Source: Cliona cf. orientalis (Eukaryota > Porifera > Demospongiae > Clionaida > Clionaidae). Taken from it: a DNA stretch of 64,000 nucleotides. The notes under the pieces were generated by a model. The model was not told the DNA's origin, did not search any database, and saw only the letters and a program-made list of their open reading frames with translations. A program made the translations under genes and the position numbers. Where the stretch lies: contig OZ005694.1 in assembly GCA_963930775.1 (NCBI GenBank), positions 7,946,045-8,010,044 of the forward strand. Direction: 5' to 3'. Below are positions 11,321 to 23,004 of this stretch, in pieces (position 1 is the stretch's first letter; every line of letters begins with the position of its first letter).

Positions 11321-14300
11321 TCATTCTCCATTCTCAATAATTGCAAAGGAGCAAACTGATGAGATGGCATCAGATGGCTCTTGTGGCCTTGATTGAACAT
11401 GTACATCAGACATAGGACCTTCCGATATGTCAATAACACTGAAGGATACCTCATGTATAGTATCATTCTCTGTCTCTATGGCCGGGGGATTTCGGTCAAC
11501 GACTTCCTTCATTTTCTTATTATTCAAGCACTCCTTAGCAGCTGTTTTGGTCTTCTGAATGACAGAGCTCAAGGAAGTAAACTTGTACACATGGAAAGCA
11601 ATGATAAGCAGCAGAAAGAGCAAGGTTATTGTCACAGAGGTGTAGGCAACAGCTCTCTGTTTGTGGGGAGTTCCAATGAAGTACCAGGTGAGAGCAGCAA
11701 ATCCGAGAATGTTGAAGTACATGATTGATTCTATCACATCAATGGGCCACTTCTTGTACACTTTAACCAGGAATCCTTTTGCAAGCAGCAGAGCTCCAAT
11801 GATGAGTATAATAGCCACAAGACTAACATGAGGATCACCATTCACATTCAGAGCAAAGATAATGTAAAGAACAACACGTACAAGAAACAGTAAGCCAGCC
11901 CAGTAGCGGTGCTTGTCTACAAAGGGAGCATGGTAGGGCTCTAGGAAATGGCATAGTTTCTGATACTTTATCCACTTGAATAGTGTCTTATCTTGGTGAC
12001 GTAGAAGCCATTGCCAAAACAGAAGTAAAGCTGTATAGCACAAACCAGCTATGATAGTAAGAAGAGCTATAACGAAGAGCACTATGTGCTTTCCACTGAG
12101 GTAGCCCACACTAGCATCAACAAGCCACACGTAAGCTCGAGAACCATCAGGATATTCCAGGATTGCAAATGAGAGTGAAGCAATAGTGATGTGGAGAAAT
12201 TTAGCATAGGAGAGAGAAACTAGTGTAGCCAAGGTTGCAACTGGATTACGCCTTGCGATCAATCTAGAAAATCTCATGGAATGCTTACTAGTCACGATAA
12301 TTATGTACACAAGAAAGAAACAATAGCCAGGAAATGCAAACTGTAGAAGTGTCTTCAAATATGCATCCATGCCCACAAAGAAACAAGTATCGAATCCTAT
12401 TTCGAGGTTAAGCCACGATATGAATGCTGTGATAAAGTTAAATGGCTCTGTGAAGGGCAAAAATACACTATTGTTAGCAAACACGATATTGGCATAGAAG
12501 ATTATTCCATTGAGGGTGCCAGTGGCAACTGTCAGATTGAGAGCTAAAAGCAAAGCCACTAATATTACTCCGGCTAAAACAGCAGCTATGAGAATTGCTA
12601 TAAGGACGGCATACCAGTGGGTAGAGCAGGGCAGGCAGTGTGAACTACCAAGAGACAAGCTGAAATTGTGCTGACATTTTCCACATAGTAGTCCAGCACG
12701 GTGGTTAGTACACTGAGCATCAGCTCCATTGGGGATGTTTAAGTTGATCTCCACTCTTGAACTAGGAGGGTGGCAGTAATCAAAAGGGCAGTAAGGATGG
12801 ATTAGGTATTGGTGGATGTCAGAAGTATAGCTTCTAGTTATGTTGGTGACCCAGACATTTCTCTCTCTAATGAGAGTTTCTCGTGAACAGTTTGTAAAGT
12901 AGGGAAAGAGTTGAGAGTCACAAACACATCGGCATCCTTCTTCATTTTCAAAGCCAATCAAACACTGAGGGCAGGAAAACTCAATCATTACTCTAGCTTC
13001 TGATTCTGGTGCATCCTTGCATGGACCTTCACTGAGGGACAAGATGAGCTCTTCTGTGTCATTATTTGAGGAAACTGCAAAATTAACATTACTACAGCTT
13101 CCATCCATGCTATAAATATTATTTTGACAAACATACCGTCCTGAGTTAAAGTGAGAGAGTACTGTTGCTTTTTCTACTGGATTATTAATCTGATTGACTA
13201 TCGATATACTTAGTACGATACTTTGTTGCTGTGCCTTACTGATGTGAATCAGATCGTGCTGGTGTGAGCAGTTTGGCTGACCATTGGTACAAAAGCAAAC
13301 TTGAACAGGAGGAGAATCAATGTCCCTAACTTGAATATTGCTGATCTTCTGAAAGTACTCAAGTCCTTGGACTATCATTGTACCGTTTGAAAAGGTGTAG
13401 TCCATGTTTACATTGTTAATGTTTGTTTCCGCAAACTGGCTGACAATGCATCTGTCCAGTAGTCCTCCAAACAAACTATTTCCCGAGATCTCAGCAGTGT
13501 TGTTGACAAAGGCTATGTTTTGACACCTCATATCATCAGAGTCAAAGTCAGCGGACATTGGGGAGTACATCGCTAATGCTTGAATGAAGCATTCATCAAT
13601 TGTTGACTCAGTGAAAATACTGCACATGCCATCATCAGATACATGGATAGCTCCTCCATACCGTGCTGAATTCAATGAGAAATATACAAGCCTTTGATGA
13701 GCAGTCATTGATTTTGATGTGTTTATTTTTGATTTAAAGATGTATACTTTTGAGTCCATTTCGAGGAACAGTCCACCTCCATTCATTGCCTCATTGGAAT
13801 TAAAGAGTAGACTTGAAAGTGATTGATTAGTTCGAGAACTTTTTATTTTGATCACTGAACCAGTGGCGCTAATCCCTCCTCCTTTCTCTCTTGCAATATT
13901 TTTCATTATATTGAGGGAACTGTTTTTCCAGCAAATCAGTTCACTATGGTAGAGGTATATGCCTCCTCCAGCCTCAGTAGCTGTGTTGTTGGCTACTATT
14001 ATAGTTCCATGAACATGTAGCTTGCTCACTATTGCTTTTAGTGCTCCACCACGTTCAGCACGGCCTTTTGTCAACAAGGAGTTGCCATCAAATCTGATTT
14101 CACATTGAACTGCTGTAATAGTTCCTCCTTCCTTTAACAGTGGGTGTTGAATACTTGGCTGTGTATTATTCATAAGGTTGCTGTTGTTCCTTATGTTGAC
14201 TTCACCACCAAATATATACAGTGACCCAATATTATCTGTGTACGAGATAGCCGACCAATCGGATGTACTCTCAAGGAGGTAAACTGCACCAACATTTGCA

Positions 14301-16843
14301 TGGTTGGAAGTGATGTTAACTCTGTTGGCATTGACAGTTGCTTGTTCTGCCCACATGACTCCTCCAGCATTTGCATTATTCTCAGCAAAATCACATTGAC
14401 TGATCACTAAATCACTTTGGTCAGTCCATATCACTCCACCATCCTTTGCTTTGCTGTGTACGAAGGATGTTTGATTGATAATTAGATCTGTCTGGTCAAT
14501 ATGAAACACTCCACCTTCATTGGTTGCACTGTTACTACTGTACTCACTTTCACTAATGTCTATTGTGCTCTGATATGACCGTATCACTCCTCCATCATTT
14601 CCAGCTGTATTATGGTCAAATATGCAGTCAGTGATGAATGCATTTGCTTCCTGAGTGTACATTGTCCCTCCATTGTTATCAGCTCTGTTGTGGCTGAAGT
14701 TAGCACTAGTTATCATTATAAAACTATCTTCAGCATATAAGACTCCACCATCACTATACAGTCTATTGCGACGTATATTTGGGTCGTTACTAATGCTAAT
14801 ATTATTCACTTCCTGTATCCATAGTACCCCACCAATGCTGGCCACATTGTGGTGAAATTGGCTGCAATTGATGACGATTGAACTACTAATATTTATGAAA
14901 ATAGTACCTCCAACACTAGCTTTGTTGTTCAGAAATATGCTTTGGGTAATACTCACATCTGCACGCCCTATGTTCAGTACACCTCCAGCTCCATATGCTG
15001 CATTGCTTTCAAACATACTGGCAATTATGTCTATTGTATTATCTCTAACAACTCCCATGCTCTGATATATCCCAGAAAACACTGCTCCACCATGCGTGGC
15101 ACTATTATTAGTGAAATTAGAGTAACTGATGTTGATTGTGGTGTTCTGAATGTCTGATGCATCCACTGCTCCACCAAGCAGCTTTGCTCTATTGCCAGTG
15201 AATTCACTGTGAGTGAGGATTATGTTCAAGTTTACACCACTAAGCAAACTAAGCACTCCACCATTGGACCGGGTCCCACTTGCAACATTATTGGTGAATT
15301 TGCTATGCATGATGATCACAACTGAAGTATTGTAAGATAATCCAGCCAGCACTCCACTGTAGTACATTGCAGTGTTGTGCATAAATTCACTATTCATGAT
15401 AGTTATCCTAGAGTGGTTCTTAGCATTAGTGAGATCCACCACTCCAGCGTCACTTGCACGATTGTTAGTGAATTTACTACTGTTTATGGTTATACTAAAA
15501 TGGTTACCTTCATATACGTCCAGCACTCCACCACTGCTGCTGGCACTATTGTTAGTGAATTCACTGTCAATGATAGTCGTGCTAGAATTGTAAGTTTCAG
15601 ACAGATCCAGCACTCCAGCGTTAACGTCTGCACTATTGTTAGCGAATCCACTGTTGATTATAGTAATACTTGAATGGTTAGCAGCCGATAGATCCAACAC
15701 TCCACCACCATGGCTCAAGCTCGTAGCTCTATTGTTGGTGAAGTTACAACGAGTGATAACAACGTTTGAATAGTCGGCATCGGACAGATCCAGCACTCCG
15801 CCTTTCTTCGCGCTACTGTTGTTAAATTCACTGTCGGTAAGGGTAATGCTTGCATGATGACTGCCGCTGGATAGCACTCCTCCTTGCTGGTGTGCAGAAT
15901 TGCTGATGAAGTTACTGTTAGTGATAATTATGGTGAGATTGCCATGGAGACCTGTTGCCATGACACCTCCATGCCAGTGTGCCGTGTTACGCTCAAATGT
16001 ACTGTCCTGAATTGTGAGTGAAATACCACCATTGGAATATATAACTCCACCCCCAGCATAGCAAAGCCGATGTGATTGTAAAGCTGTAGCTTGATTGCCC
16101 ACGAATGTGCTGTTGATGATTGTGATGTTGCTCTGTTGCTCTGCAAATATGGCTCCTCCAACTTGAGCACTGTTTCCTTCAAATACGCTACCAATAACTG
16201 TCAGATTACTATGGGTCAATATGATTGCCCCACCAGCTGTTGCACTGACTTCTAGGTCATTGCCAATCTCACAGGTCAAAGAGGTCACTCTGCTGCCATA
16301 GTTGTGGTTTATCTCGATCGTAATGAAAGTAGCAGATGTTTCAATCAGCTCTAATGCTGTGCCATTAATGATCATATCCCTGTCTCCCGTAATCTGTGTA
16401 TCTCTCAGTATAAGCTGACCTACATGGATGAATTTGTTTCCAGTGCACCCACTGAAGGATAGACCACTGATACGAATGATCCTCACATTGTTGAATTCAA
16501 ACCCCACACTGGAGTGATTGCAAACAATCGTTACATAGCTATCATGTGAAATCGGTGACATAGAGAAGATGTGGAGATTCTCAATCAGCAGTGTTGAGTC
16601 TAGGTGGTGTTTTCCTTGTAGGAAATGCAATTCCGTGTTTGCACCGAGGTAGTCACTGGAGCTGTTTGCAAGCTGAGAGAGAGTGAGACATTGCAGCTCT
16701 GCCTCATTGCACTGGGGGGCATCTGGTGAAGGAATCACTGTGTAGTTCCTTGAAGCTTCACTCGCGATCAGTGATTGAGAAGTTGAGTGGCCAAAGAACG
16801 CCATCATCAAGAATGGTATGAGAATTAGTGTGGTTGTCCTCAT
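11321..16843 (-). CDS. Pmp-like beta-helix multi-pass surface protein, 1840 aa
   Basis: An intronless 1840-codon gene. Residues 1-22 form a signal peptide. Residues of roughly 60-1100 hold dozens of short repeats of the type F.NNSA...GGV, the pattern of chlamydial Pmp-like right-handed beta-helix proteins, rich in Asn-X-Ser/Thr glycosylation sites. A Cys-rich region at about 1284-1408 includes LLCGKC and HCLPC. About eight or nine hydrophobic spans follow (about 1409-1755), then a cytoplasmic tail of about 85 residues. The N-terminal CLTLSQ...LHFLQGKHHL segment matches CLTLQQ...FRLLPGRHT in the genes at 18050-20447 and 20750-23004, so the three ectodomains look homologous. A TTTCATTTCTGCAG acceptor just before the start (exon from 16854) suggests an intron in the 5' UTR. 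The biochemical function is unknown; adhesion or sensing at the cell surface is inferred. It is not a bacterial insert: neighbours are spliced and the multi-pass tail is unlike Pmp autotransporters. Confidence 0.9.
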   Translation of the reverse strand: MRTTTLILIPFLMMAFFGHSTSQSLIASEASRNYTVIPSPDAPQCNEAELQCLTLSQLANSSSDYLGANTELHFLQGKHHLDSTLLIENLHIFSMSPISHDSYVTIVCNHSSVGFEFNNVRIIRISGLSFSGCTGNKFIHVGQLILRDTQITGDRDMIINGTALELIETSATFITIEINHNYGSRVTSLTCEIGNDLEVSATAGGAIILTHSNLTVIGSVFEGNSAQVGGAIFAEQQSNITIINSTFVGNQATALQSHRLCYAGGGVIYSNGGISLTIQDSTFERNTAHWHGGVMATGLHGNLTIIITNSNFISNSAHQQGGVLSSGSHHASITLTDSEFNNSSAKKGGVLDLSDADYSNVVITRCNFTNNRATSLSHGGGVLDLSAANHSSITIINSGFANNSADVNAGVLDLSETYNSSTTIIDSEFTNNSASSSGGVLDVYEGNHFSITINSSKFTNNRASDAGVVDLTNAKNHSRITIMNSEFMHNTAMYYSGVLAGLSYNTSVVIIMHSKFTNNVASGTRSNGGVLSLLSGVNLNIILTHSEFTGNRAKLLGGAVDASDIQNTTINISYSNFTNNSATHGGAVFSGIYQSMGVVRDNTIDIIASMFESNAAYGAGGVLNIGRADVSITQSIFLNNKASVGGTIFINISSSIVINCSQFHHNVASIGGVLWIQEVNNISISNDPNIRRNRLYSDGGVLYAEDSFIMITSANFSHNRADNNGGTMYTQEANAFITDCIFDHNTAGNDGGVIRSYQSTIDISESEYSSNSATNEGGVFHIDQTDLIINQTSFVHSKAKDGGVIWTDQSDLVISQCDFAENNANAGGVMWAEQATVNANRVNITSNHANVGAVYLLESTSDWSAISYTDNIGSLYIFGGEVNIRNNSNLMNNTQPSIQHPLLKEGGTITAVQCEIRFDGNSLLTKGRAERGGALKAIVSKLHVHGTIIVANNTATEAGGGIYLYHSELICWKNSSLNIMKNIAREKGGGISATGSVIKIKSSRTNQSLSSLLFNSNEAMNGGGLFLEMDSKVYIFKSKINTSKSMTAHQRLVYFSLNSARYGGAIHVSDDGMCSIFTESTIDECFIQALAMYSPMSADFDSDDMRCQNIAFVNNTAEISGNSLFGGLLDRCIVSQFAETNINNVNMDYTFSNGTMIVQGLEYFQKISNIQVRDIDSPPVQVCFCTNGQPNCSHQHDLIHISKAQQQSIVLSISIVNQINNPVEKATVLSHFNSGRYVCQNNIYSMDGSCSNVNFAVSSNNDTEELILSLSEGPCKDAPESEARVMIEFSCPQCLIGFENEEGCRCVCDSQLFPYFTNCSRETLIRERNVWVTNITRSYTSDIHQYLIHPYCPFDYCHPPSSRVEINLNIPNGADAQCTNHRAGLLCGKCQHNFSLSLGSSHCLPCSTHWYAVLIAILIAAVLAGVILVALLLALNLTVATGTLNGIIFYANIVFANNSVFLPFTEPFNFITAFISWLNLEIGFDTCFFVGMDAYLKTLLQFAFPGYCFFLVYIIIVTSKHSMRFSRLIARRNPVATLATLVSLSYAKFLHITIASLSFAILEYPDGSRAYVWLVDASVGYLSGKHIVLFVIALLTIIAGLCYTALLLFWQWLLRHQDKTLFKWIKYQKLCHFLEPYHAPFVDKHRYWAGLLFLVRVVLYIIFALNVNGDPHVSLVAIILIIGALLLAKGFLVKVYKKWPIDVIESIMYFNILGFAALTWYFIGTPHKQRAVAYTSVTITLLFLLLIIAFHVYKFTSLSSVIQKTKTAAKECLNNKKMKEVVDRNPPAIETENDTIHEVSFSVIDISEGPMSDVHVQSRPQEPSDAISSVCSFAIIENGE

Positions 16844-18049
16844 AGCTATCTAATCTGCAGAAATGAAATTATAGCTAGCTCCTGCCGCATATAATAATAT
16901 TATTATAATTATAAAGAGAGGATCAAATTTATAATAGCCATACTATAGGGTTGGCTCATGCCCCCCCCCCCCCCCCAAAAAAACCCACAGCTTTTGTGTA
17001 GCTGTCTATTGTACTCGCATCGCCAATGATCATTGTACCTCTACATGTTCAATTTGGTCATGATTTTCACCCTTACAAGGATTTTAAACTTTCTTTTCAC
17101 AGAGGACTCATAGACAATGCTAAATTACCACCGTCTATAGCAATTATTCATGCAGGCTACAGAAAATACTTACTGAAATAAAAGCACATACAGATCTTTA
17201 CTGAATCTGAATAATATATCATTCAGGGTTGTTCGTCTTTAAGCCTATAGCATTTATTCTCACTGCTATTTATACCAGCAAGGAACGCAGGATATCAGAT
17301 CAGAACACACCCTCATGTAAATTAATTTGAGATAGATTTTTTAATTTGTCTTCATGCAAAAGATTTTCCCCAATCAATGCTTAATTGCATATGTGCCCAC
17401 AATGTTCGACCTGTTTACACCAGCCATGCAGACAAAACATAGTTAACTGGTTCTGTTTAATGCATGCTTTATACAGAAACTATTCCCAGACAAGGTAATT
17501 ATACCTGTGGATGGAAAATTAATTAGCGCAAACACAGCAGGATGATACAATCAGTGTTTCCTACTGATTCTTGTGGAAATCTATATTATATTATGAGAAT
17601 CACTGGGAACCACTGAGAACTGTCGAAAATTTATAGAATCCTATGAGAATCACTGGGTCCCATGCAGTATCTTGATGTCACAAATAGTAGCATAGGTAGC
17701 TATAGGTAGCTTTGTTTTAATTTGTAAGCTTTCTTCTTTAAGAAGAAAAAAAAAGCTAGGGTATACAAATTAAAACTATAGCTACCTATATATCTTGCTA
17801 ATAATTCCAGCCTATTGAAGAATAAATCTTTCTGATAGCAAAGTATGGCTGCAGACATTATAGTTATAACAAATTACCACACATTTCACTTTGTTTGTCT
17901 TGAATAAGGGGTATATATGGATCAATTTGATGATGATATGGTTATTTTTTAGACTAATAGCTGTGTGCAAACTAAGGGTGAGGCTATGTAAAAAAAAATC
18001 TTCAGACAACATGTGCATAATAATAATATTATTATTATTACAGTAACTA
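16844..18049. other. Intergenic region, 1.2 kb
   Basis: This is AT-rich, with a run of about 16 C at 16961-16976, a short direct repeat of GAGAATCACTGGG (about 17596 and 17645), and the fold-back listed at 17690-17792. It should hold the promoter of the large beta-helix gene at its left and the 3' end of the 18050-20447 gene at its right. No gene is seen. Confidence 0.6.
17690..17792. repeat. Fold-back with ~40-bp arms
   Basis: ATAGGTAGCT...GTTTTAATTTGTA on the left is mirrored by TACAAATTAAAAC...AGCTACCTAT on the right, with a purine-rich AAGAAG centre that also pairs. MITE-like in form. Confidence 0.7.
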
Positions 18050-20447
18050 CTAAGAGTGTTGTTCCTGGTCTTCTGGACATGCACCTTGCAACTGTCGGTA
18101 TGCTTCGCAGTACGACATCTCATCATCATCATCTTGCTCATCATTGACATTCATTTGCGCTCCATACACCATATTCGGTTTTGTCATGATTTTATCAGCA
18201 TCTAGATCTAGTCTGGTGATGTGAAGAGGTGCTGGCAAATGGCTAATGCCACCTGGTATTGTTTCATACAGTCCCTCAGGTCCAGTTTCTATGCTCTGCA
18301 AACCACGTGCTGGATTTATATAAAAATTAAATTTTTATAGTACATGTAAAAGGAAAACTTTAAGATTTAGTGTAACATGACATATCAATAATAGATCAAT
18401 GTGAGATGTTGTTCTCATCAAAATATTTTATTTGCTCACCTGTCCTTTGTTTGTAACAGGCCAGAGAAAGGACCAGTACAATGATGACAGTGGCTGTCAA
18501 ACATACTGTCAGTACAACACATACTCCGATTATTATTGATGACGAGCCTGCAAAAAATTAATTTAATATGCATGTGGCACCTTTAATTATTCCATATCGA
18601 CACTTTCAATTGCCTAATGATGCCATAACTATACTATACTATACTATACTATAACCATGTGTATCATGTGTGTGCATGCATACACGTACACATGACTGCA
18701 TATTGTAAGCATGATGTAATGCATACACATAAAAATGCAGTACAAATGTGCATTATTCTTAAGAGGCGCAAGTATGCACACCTTACGCTATAATGGTTGA
18801 AGTACCCAAAGTTGATAATGATTTCACAGCTCTTACATTCATGTGTAGGAGTTCTTGATGACTATTACGGTACTTAATTTTCTACATAAGTCACCATGCA
18901 TGCACACATGATATGCCACAACAATATATTATTTGGTATCTCACAAGATCTGCTATATATGGTTGCCTGCATGAGAACAATGCACCAGGCCTTACATTTC
19001 CTATGCACAGCTGTTTAATACAGTAGCATTCTTTAGGACAATCAATATCATCTATTGTATAACACTATAATATTATAGCTGGTCATTATGTAATCTATGG
19101 AGATTAAGATTTATAGGACCAGAAAATTTTGAGTATATGTTTGTAGCTACTGTGGCTATAGGGAAACATCATTACAAACCAATTAACCCTACGATATTAA
19201 ATTAATCAGGGGATTGCTATCATAATAATATTATTAGTTATGTCCAACTCACTGACTGCTATGGTGACATCTGTGATATCAGGGCCACAGTCGTTTTGAT
19301 AAAGGCTGATATCTCCATCGTATAGCATGCATGTCGAATCATTTGGATCTGTCTCTCCTTCTTGCTGGTTGTAGTCCATGATTCTGATAGTAGCTTCACA
19401 GATGGCGAGGGTATTGGACCCATTTGCTACCTTATTGCTGAGAGAATTAGTCTGGCTGATGAAAATCGAACCCTCCCTTACGTAGCCTGCTCCACCTGAG
19501 ATTATAGCAGTGCTGTTTGACAAAGTACTGGAAAATACATCTACTTCTGCTCTGATGACAAAGAGAACACCTCCGTTCTTTCCCGCAAAATTATTAGAGA
19601 AGGTACTGCTGGTTATCTCAAGATTAACCTGATCGACATAGATGACCCCTCCATTGCTAATGGCTACATTATTGTTGAAAGTACTGCATTCGATAAAAAC
19701 AGCGGCTCCAAGAGCATTGATTGCCCCTCCATTTTTACCTCTGTTGTTGCTGAATGAGCACATTTTGATTCTCACGGGAGAAGAGTCCACTATTCTAACA
19801 GCAGTGTTTGAGTTGTTTGTGAAATTGCTATCGGACAAAAGCAGTGACGTACGGGAAAGATCAAGACAGCCTCCTTCATAGTTTGAACAGCTCCATCTTC
19901 TGATGGTAACGATGCTTGAACCATTCACAGCAATAGCTGGACACTGTGAGATCGTGATATTATTATTATTACCTACTCCGGCATGAAAGTAGCCACCATT
20001 GATAGCAATTGTATCGATATCTGAAAAATAAAATCGACAGCCTATGACATTAGTTGAGTTTATCTCAACAGCTCCATTATCTAGAAACACTACGTTATTT
20101 TGTTGCTTGTTATCACTCCCACTGCAATCCAAAATGGCGTCTTCATCCGATACCATCGTAAAGTTTGTACCTGAAATCACCAGCCTGTCAGTGCCATTTG
20201 ACGTATGCCTTCCTGGTAGTAGCCTGAAGAGAATCCCCTCAGAGCTGAAGTTACGAGATCTGTTGATGTACTGCTGGAGTGTTAGGCAGTTTTCCCAGCC
20301 AGCTGCTCTGGAGTCCTGCCAGTCTGAGGTGCAGATTTCGACCGTTTCTTCGTTTTCATCCTGGCAGTGAGCAATTTCTAGTGGCCAGTTAACGATGAGA
20401 AATACTATTATCATTAGGAATGTCGATAGCGTTGATCCATTCATCAT
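18050..20447 (-). CDS. Single-pass beta-helix receptor with Tyr-motif tail (paralogue E)
   Basis: Three exons rebuilt by splice sites: 20447-19253, 18547-18440 and 18309-18050. They total 521 codons including the stop (520 aa). The start is the first ATG of the MMNGST pair, matching the paralogue at 23004; a longer frame from 20567 lacks a signal peptide at its N-terminus. Order: signal peptide about 1-28, N-terminal CLTLQQ module, beta-helix repeats (SNF.NNS..GG) about 200-360, one membrane helix about 403-428, and a 90-residue cytoplasmic tail. The tail carries Tyr motifs: YETIP, VYGAQ and SYCEAY. The last exon acceptor is the CCAG before 18309, because the nearer GCAG breaks the frame. No enzyme domain is present; a receptor that signals through Tyr phosphorylation is inferred. 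It lies in tandem with 20750-23004 (303 bp apart). Confidence 0.88.
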
Positions 20448-20749
20448 TGCGTCTTCAGAGCGCCTGGCTGTGCTGACGCCTATACATGTCGATGCCTGGG
20501 TATTGCGCATGCTCAAATGATCAGGGAGGTAAAGGGTCGTCACAACTCTGTATCCCTGGTTTTGCATGCGAAGGCATTATGTCCTGCCATGTGATACTGG
20601 TATGATACTTGTAAATTGGAAGGGCTTATTCTTGGGAGAATAGTAATACTATGATGCCATAGCTAATAATAAAAATTGAGATGATTATTCAAATAATATT
20701 ATTACACACGTATAATATTATTGTACCATCAACACTTGTACAACTGATG
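20448..20749. other. Short spacer between tandem receptor paralogues
   Basis: The 302-bp gap contains a GCGCATGC palindrome (near 20505) also present upstream of the paralogue at 23004, and an AT-rich (AAT)n/(ATT)n stretch near 20693. It is the probable promoter of the 18050-20447 gene; no gene is seen. Confidence 0.5.
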
Positions 20750-23004
20750 TCAGATGGTTTTAGCAAAAGATTTGTTCTCAAAATACGCATTGCAGTAACT
20801 TACTCCCTGACCTTCGAATTCCCGATATTCATGATGATGATCGGATAATTCATCTTCCTGTTGTCGTTGATCGTGATATGCCTCACAGTATGATAATTCA
20901 GAGCCATTTTGCTCCACATCGACAGATATTTGCATCCCGTATACTCTGTTTGGTGTTGTCATGATTCTATCAGCATCGATAATATCTGGATTCAAATCTA
21001 TCCCTGTAATGTGATGGGGAACTGGGGGGTGCCAAATAACATCAGGAATTGATTCATAGATTCTCGAGCTCTCGGATCGAATTTGAAATTCAACACCCTG
21101 GCGATTCTTTTGATTACTTGTTTGATCACCTTTATGACCTGCCATGCATGCAGAAAGCAGTTTGAAAAGTTTACCATCATGGAAGAATGCATCCAATGGA
21201 TGCAGACCTTCCAATATTTCTCAATGAAGGTCTGACAATTAGCATACATGCGTGCAAAGCTATAGTATAATAATATCTATCATACTCTGTAATAACTATT
21301 GCATCAATACTCAATCAGAAGAGGTGTATATATTATTTGGAAGAAGATCATATTCCTTATATATATCAACAGTCATAATGGAAAGATTCTTAGTAGTATT
21401 ACATAATCATTATGTCATACCTGCCCTTTGTTTGAAACAGACCAGAAGTACTACGATGACAATGACTGTCAATATTAGCACTACACTCACAGTCACTCCA
21501 ACTATCACTGATGGTGGTACCGGTAAACCTGCAGCTGTGTACAAAATGAACAGCATACAATGATTACCATGACAATGGATATGGAGTGTGCAGCTACAAT
21601 GCTTGTGGTACATGAGTATAGTTTGCCACAAACGAACAAATACATACATGGGCAGTGCTGTATTAAGTTAACACCGCAATTTATGGAATGCTGTGTATGT
21701 ATAATGATGCATTGTTCTAATGACCTAGTATAGCTAAAATTTAATAGTACTCTATACAGAAGTACTGTGATGACTTACGTAACAATGAACACATGACTAA
21801 AAAGCTCATTATTATGATCAAAAAATTAATTATTACCACCGACATAGCTGCTTTTATACTCACCAAAATTACATGTACTAGGGCAGCAGTTTTGATAGCG
21901 AGTGATATTTCCGTCGTACGGTGTGCAACCATCTGAATCCTGGGGTCTGCTACGCAGGAGAGCCTCATCCTGGGGGCTAATGCGATTGATGTCCGTGTTA
22001 CAGAGAGTAACAAAATTGGATTGACCTGCTGCACTGTTACCTAGAAAGTTAGTCTCACTAATGGAGGAGAGTGCGCCATTCCTAATAAGGCCCGCCCCTC
22101 CTAAGAGTAGGGCAGTGTTATTCGATAAATCGCTCAAAAGCATATCTATGTTCGCATTCATGAGAAAGAAGACACCCCCATGTAGTCTTGCTGAATTACT
22201 CTTAAAGCTACTGCTGGTTAAGAGAACACTTGAATGATTGACATAAATAACTCCTCCACTCCCTGTAGCCATGTTGTTCGTGAATGTACTACACGTGATA
22301 TTCACACGAGCAAAACGTGCATTGATCACTCCACCTAGCTCTCCCTGATTGTTGCCAAACAAACACTCAATTATGTTGAGAGGAGCGTTCACTGTCGTTA
22401 TTGTATTTGAATTGCTGGTGAAATTGCTACTGGACAAATATAGTGTTGTATGAGCAAGACTGAGACAGCCACCGTCACAATCAGAGCAGTTCCATCCTCT
22501 GATGACAACACTCCCAGCTCTATTGACCGTAATCCCAGGATCTCTGGCTCCACGAAAGGAACCTCCGTAGATAATGATGTCATATATATCGGAGAAATAA
22601 AACTGACAGCCTATAATGTTGGTTGAGTTAATCTGAACCGATCCATTATCTATGGATGAGAACACTACGTTGTGTCGACTATCACTCCCACTGCAATCCA
22701 AAGTGGTGTCAGAGTCTCCATCCGATACCATCGTGAAGTTTGTACCTGAAATCATCAGCCTGTCAGTGCCATTTAACGTATGCCTTCCTGGTAGTAGCCT
22801 GAAGATAATCCCCTCAGAACGAGAAGTACTGCTATTGATGTACTGCTGGAGTGATAGGCAGTTTTCCCAGCCTGCTTTTCTGGAGTCCTGCCAGTCTTGG
22901 GTACAGATTTTGATAGTTTCTTCGTTTTCATCCTGGCACCGAGCAATCTCTAGTGGCCAGTTGATGATGAGAAATACTATCAACAGGGTTGATCCATTCA
23001 TCAT
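20750..23004 (-). CDS. Single-pass beta-helix receptor with Tyr-motif tail (paralogue F)
   Basis: Three exons: 23004-21864, 21534-21421 and 21138-20750. They give 548 codons including the stop (547 aa), with the same intron phases as 18050-20447. Order: signal peptide (MMNGSTLLIVFLI...), N-terminal CLSLQQ module, beta-helix repeats, one membrane helix about 389-412, and a 135-residue tail. The tail repeats the motifs of its neighbour (IYESIP, VYGMQ, SYCEAY) and adds a second copy, SYCNAY, plus an acidic/His-rich linker. The ectodomain is close to its tandem copy in the signal peptide and first 150 residues and more diverged in the repeats. The gene starts 231 bp from the start of desaturase gene A on the other strand. 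Function is unknown; a recognition receptor is an inference from architecture. Confidence 0.9.

Noticed and set aside
14655-15673. Several plus-strand frames opposite the 1840-aa protein
   Set aside because: Shadows of the Asn/Ser/Gly-rich repeats; composition is leucine/serine-rich without any domain.
11321-16843. Bacterial contamination or horizontal origin because of Pmp-like repeats and no introns
   Set aside because: The C-terminus is a eukaryotic-style multi-pass domain with Cys-rich lead, the neighbours are spliced genes with a homologous ectodomain, and no bacterial signals are present.
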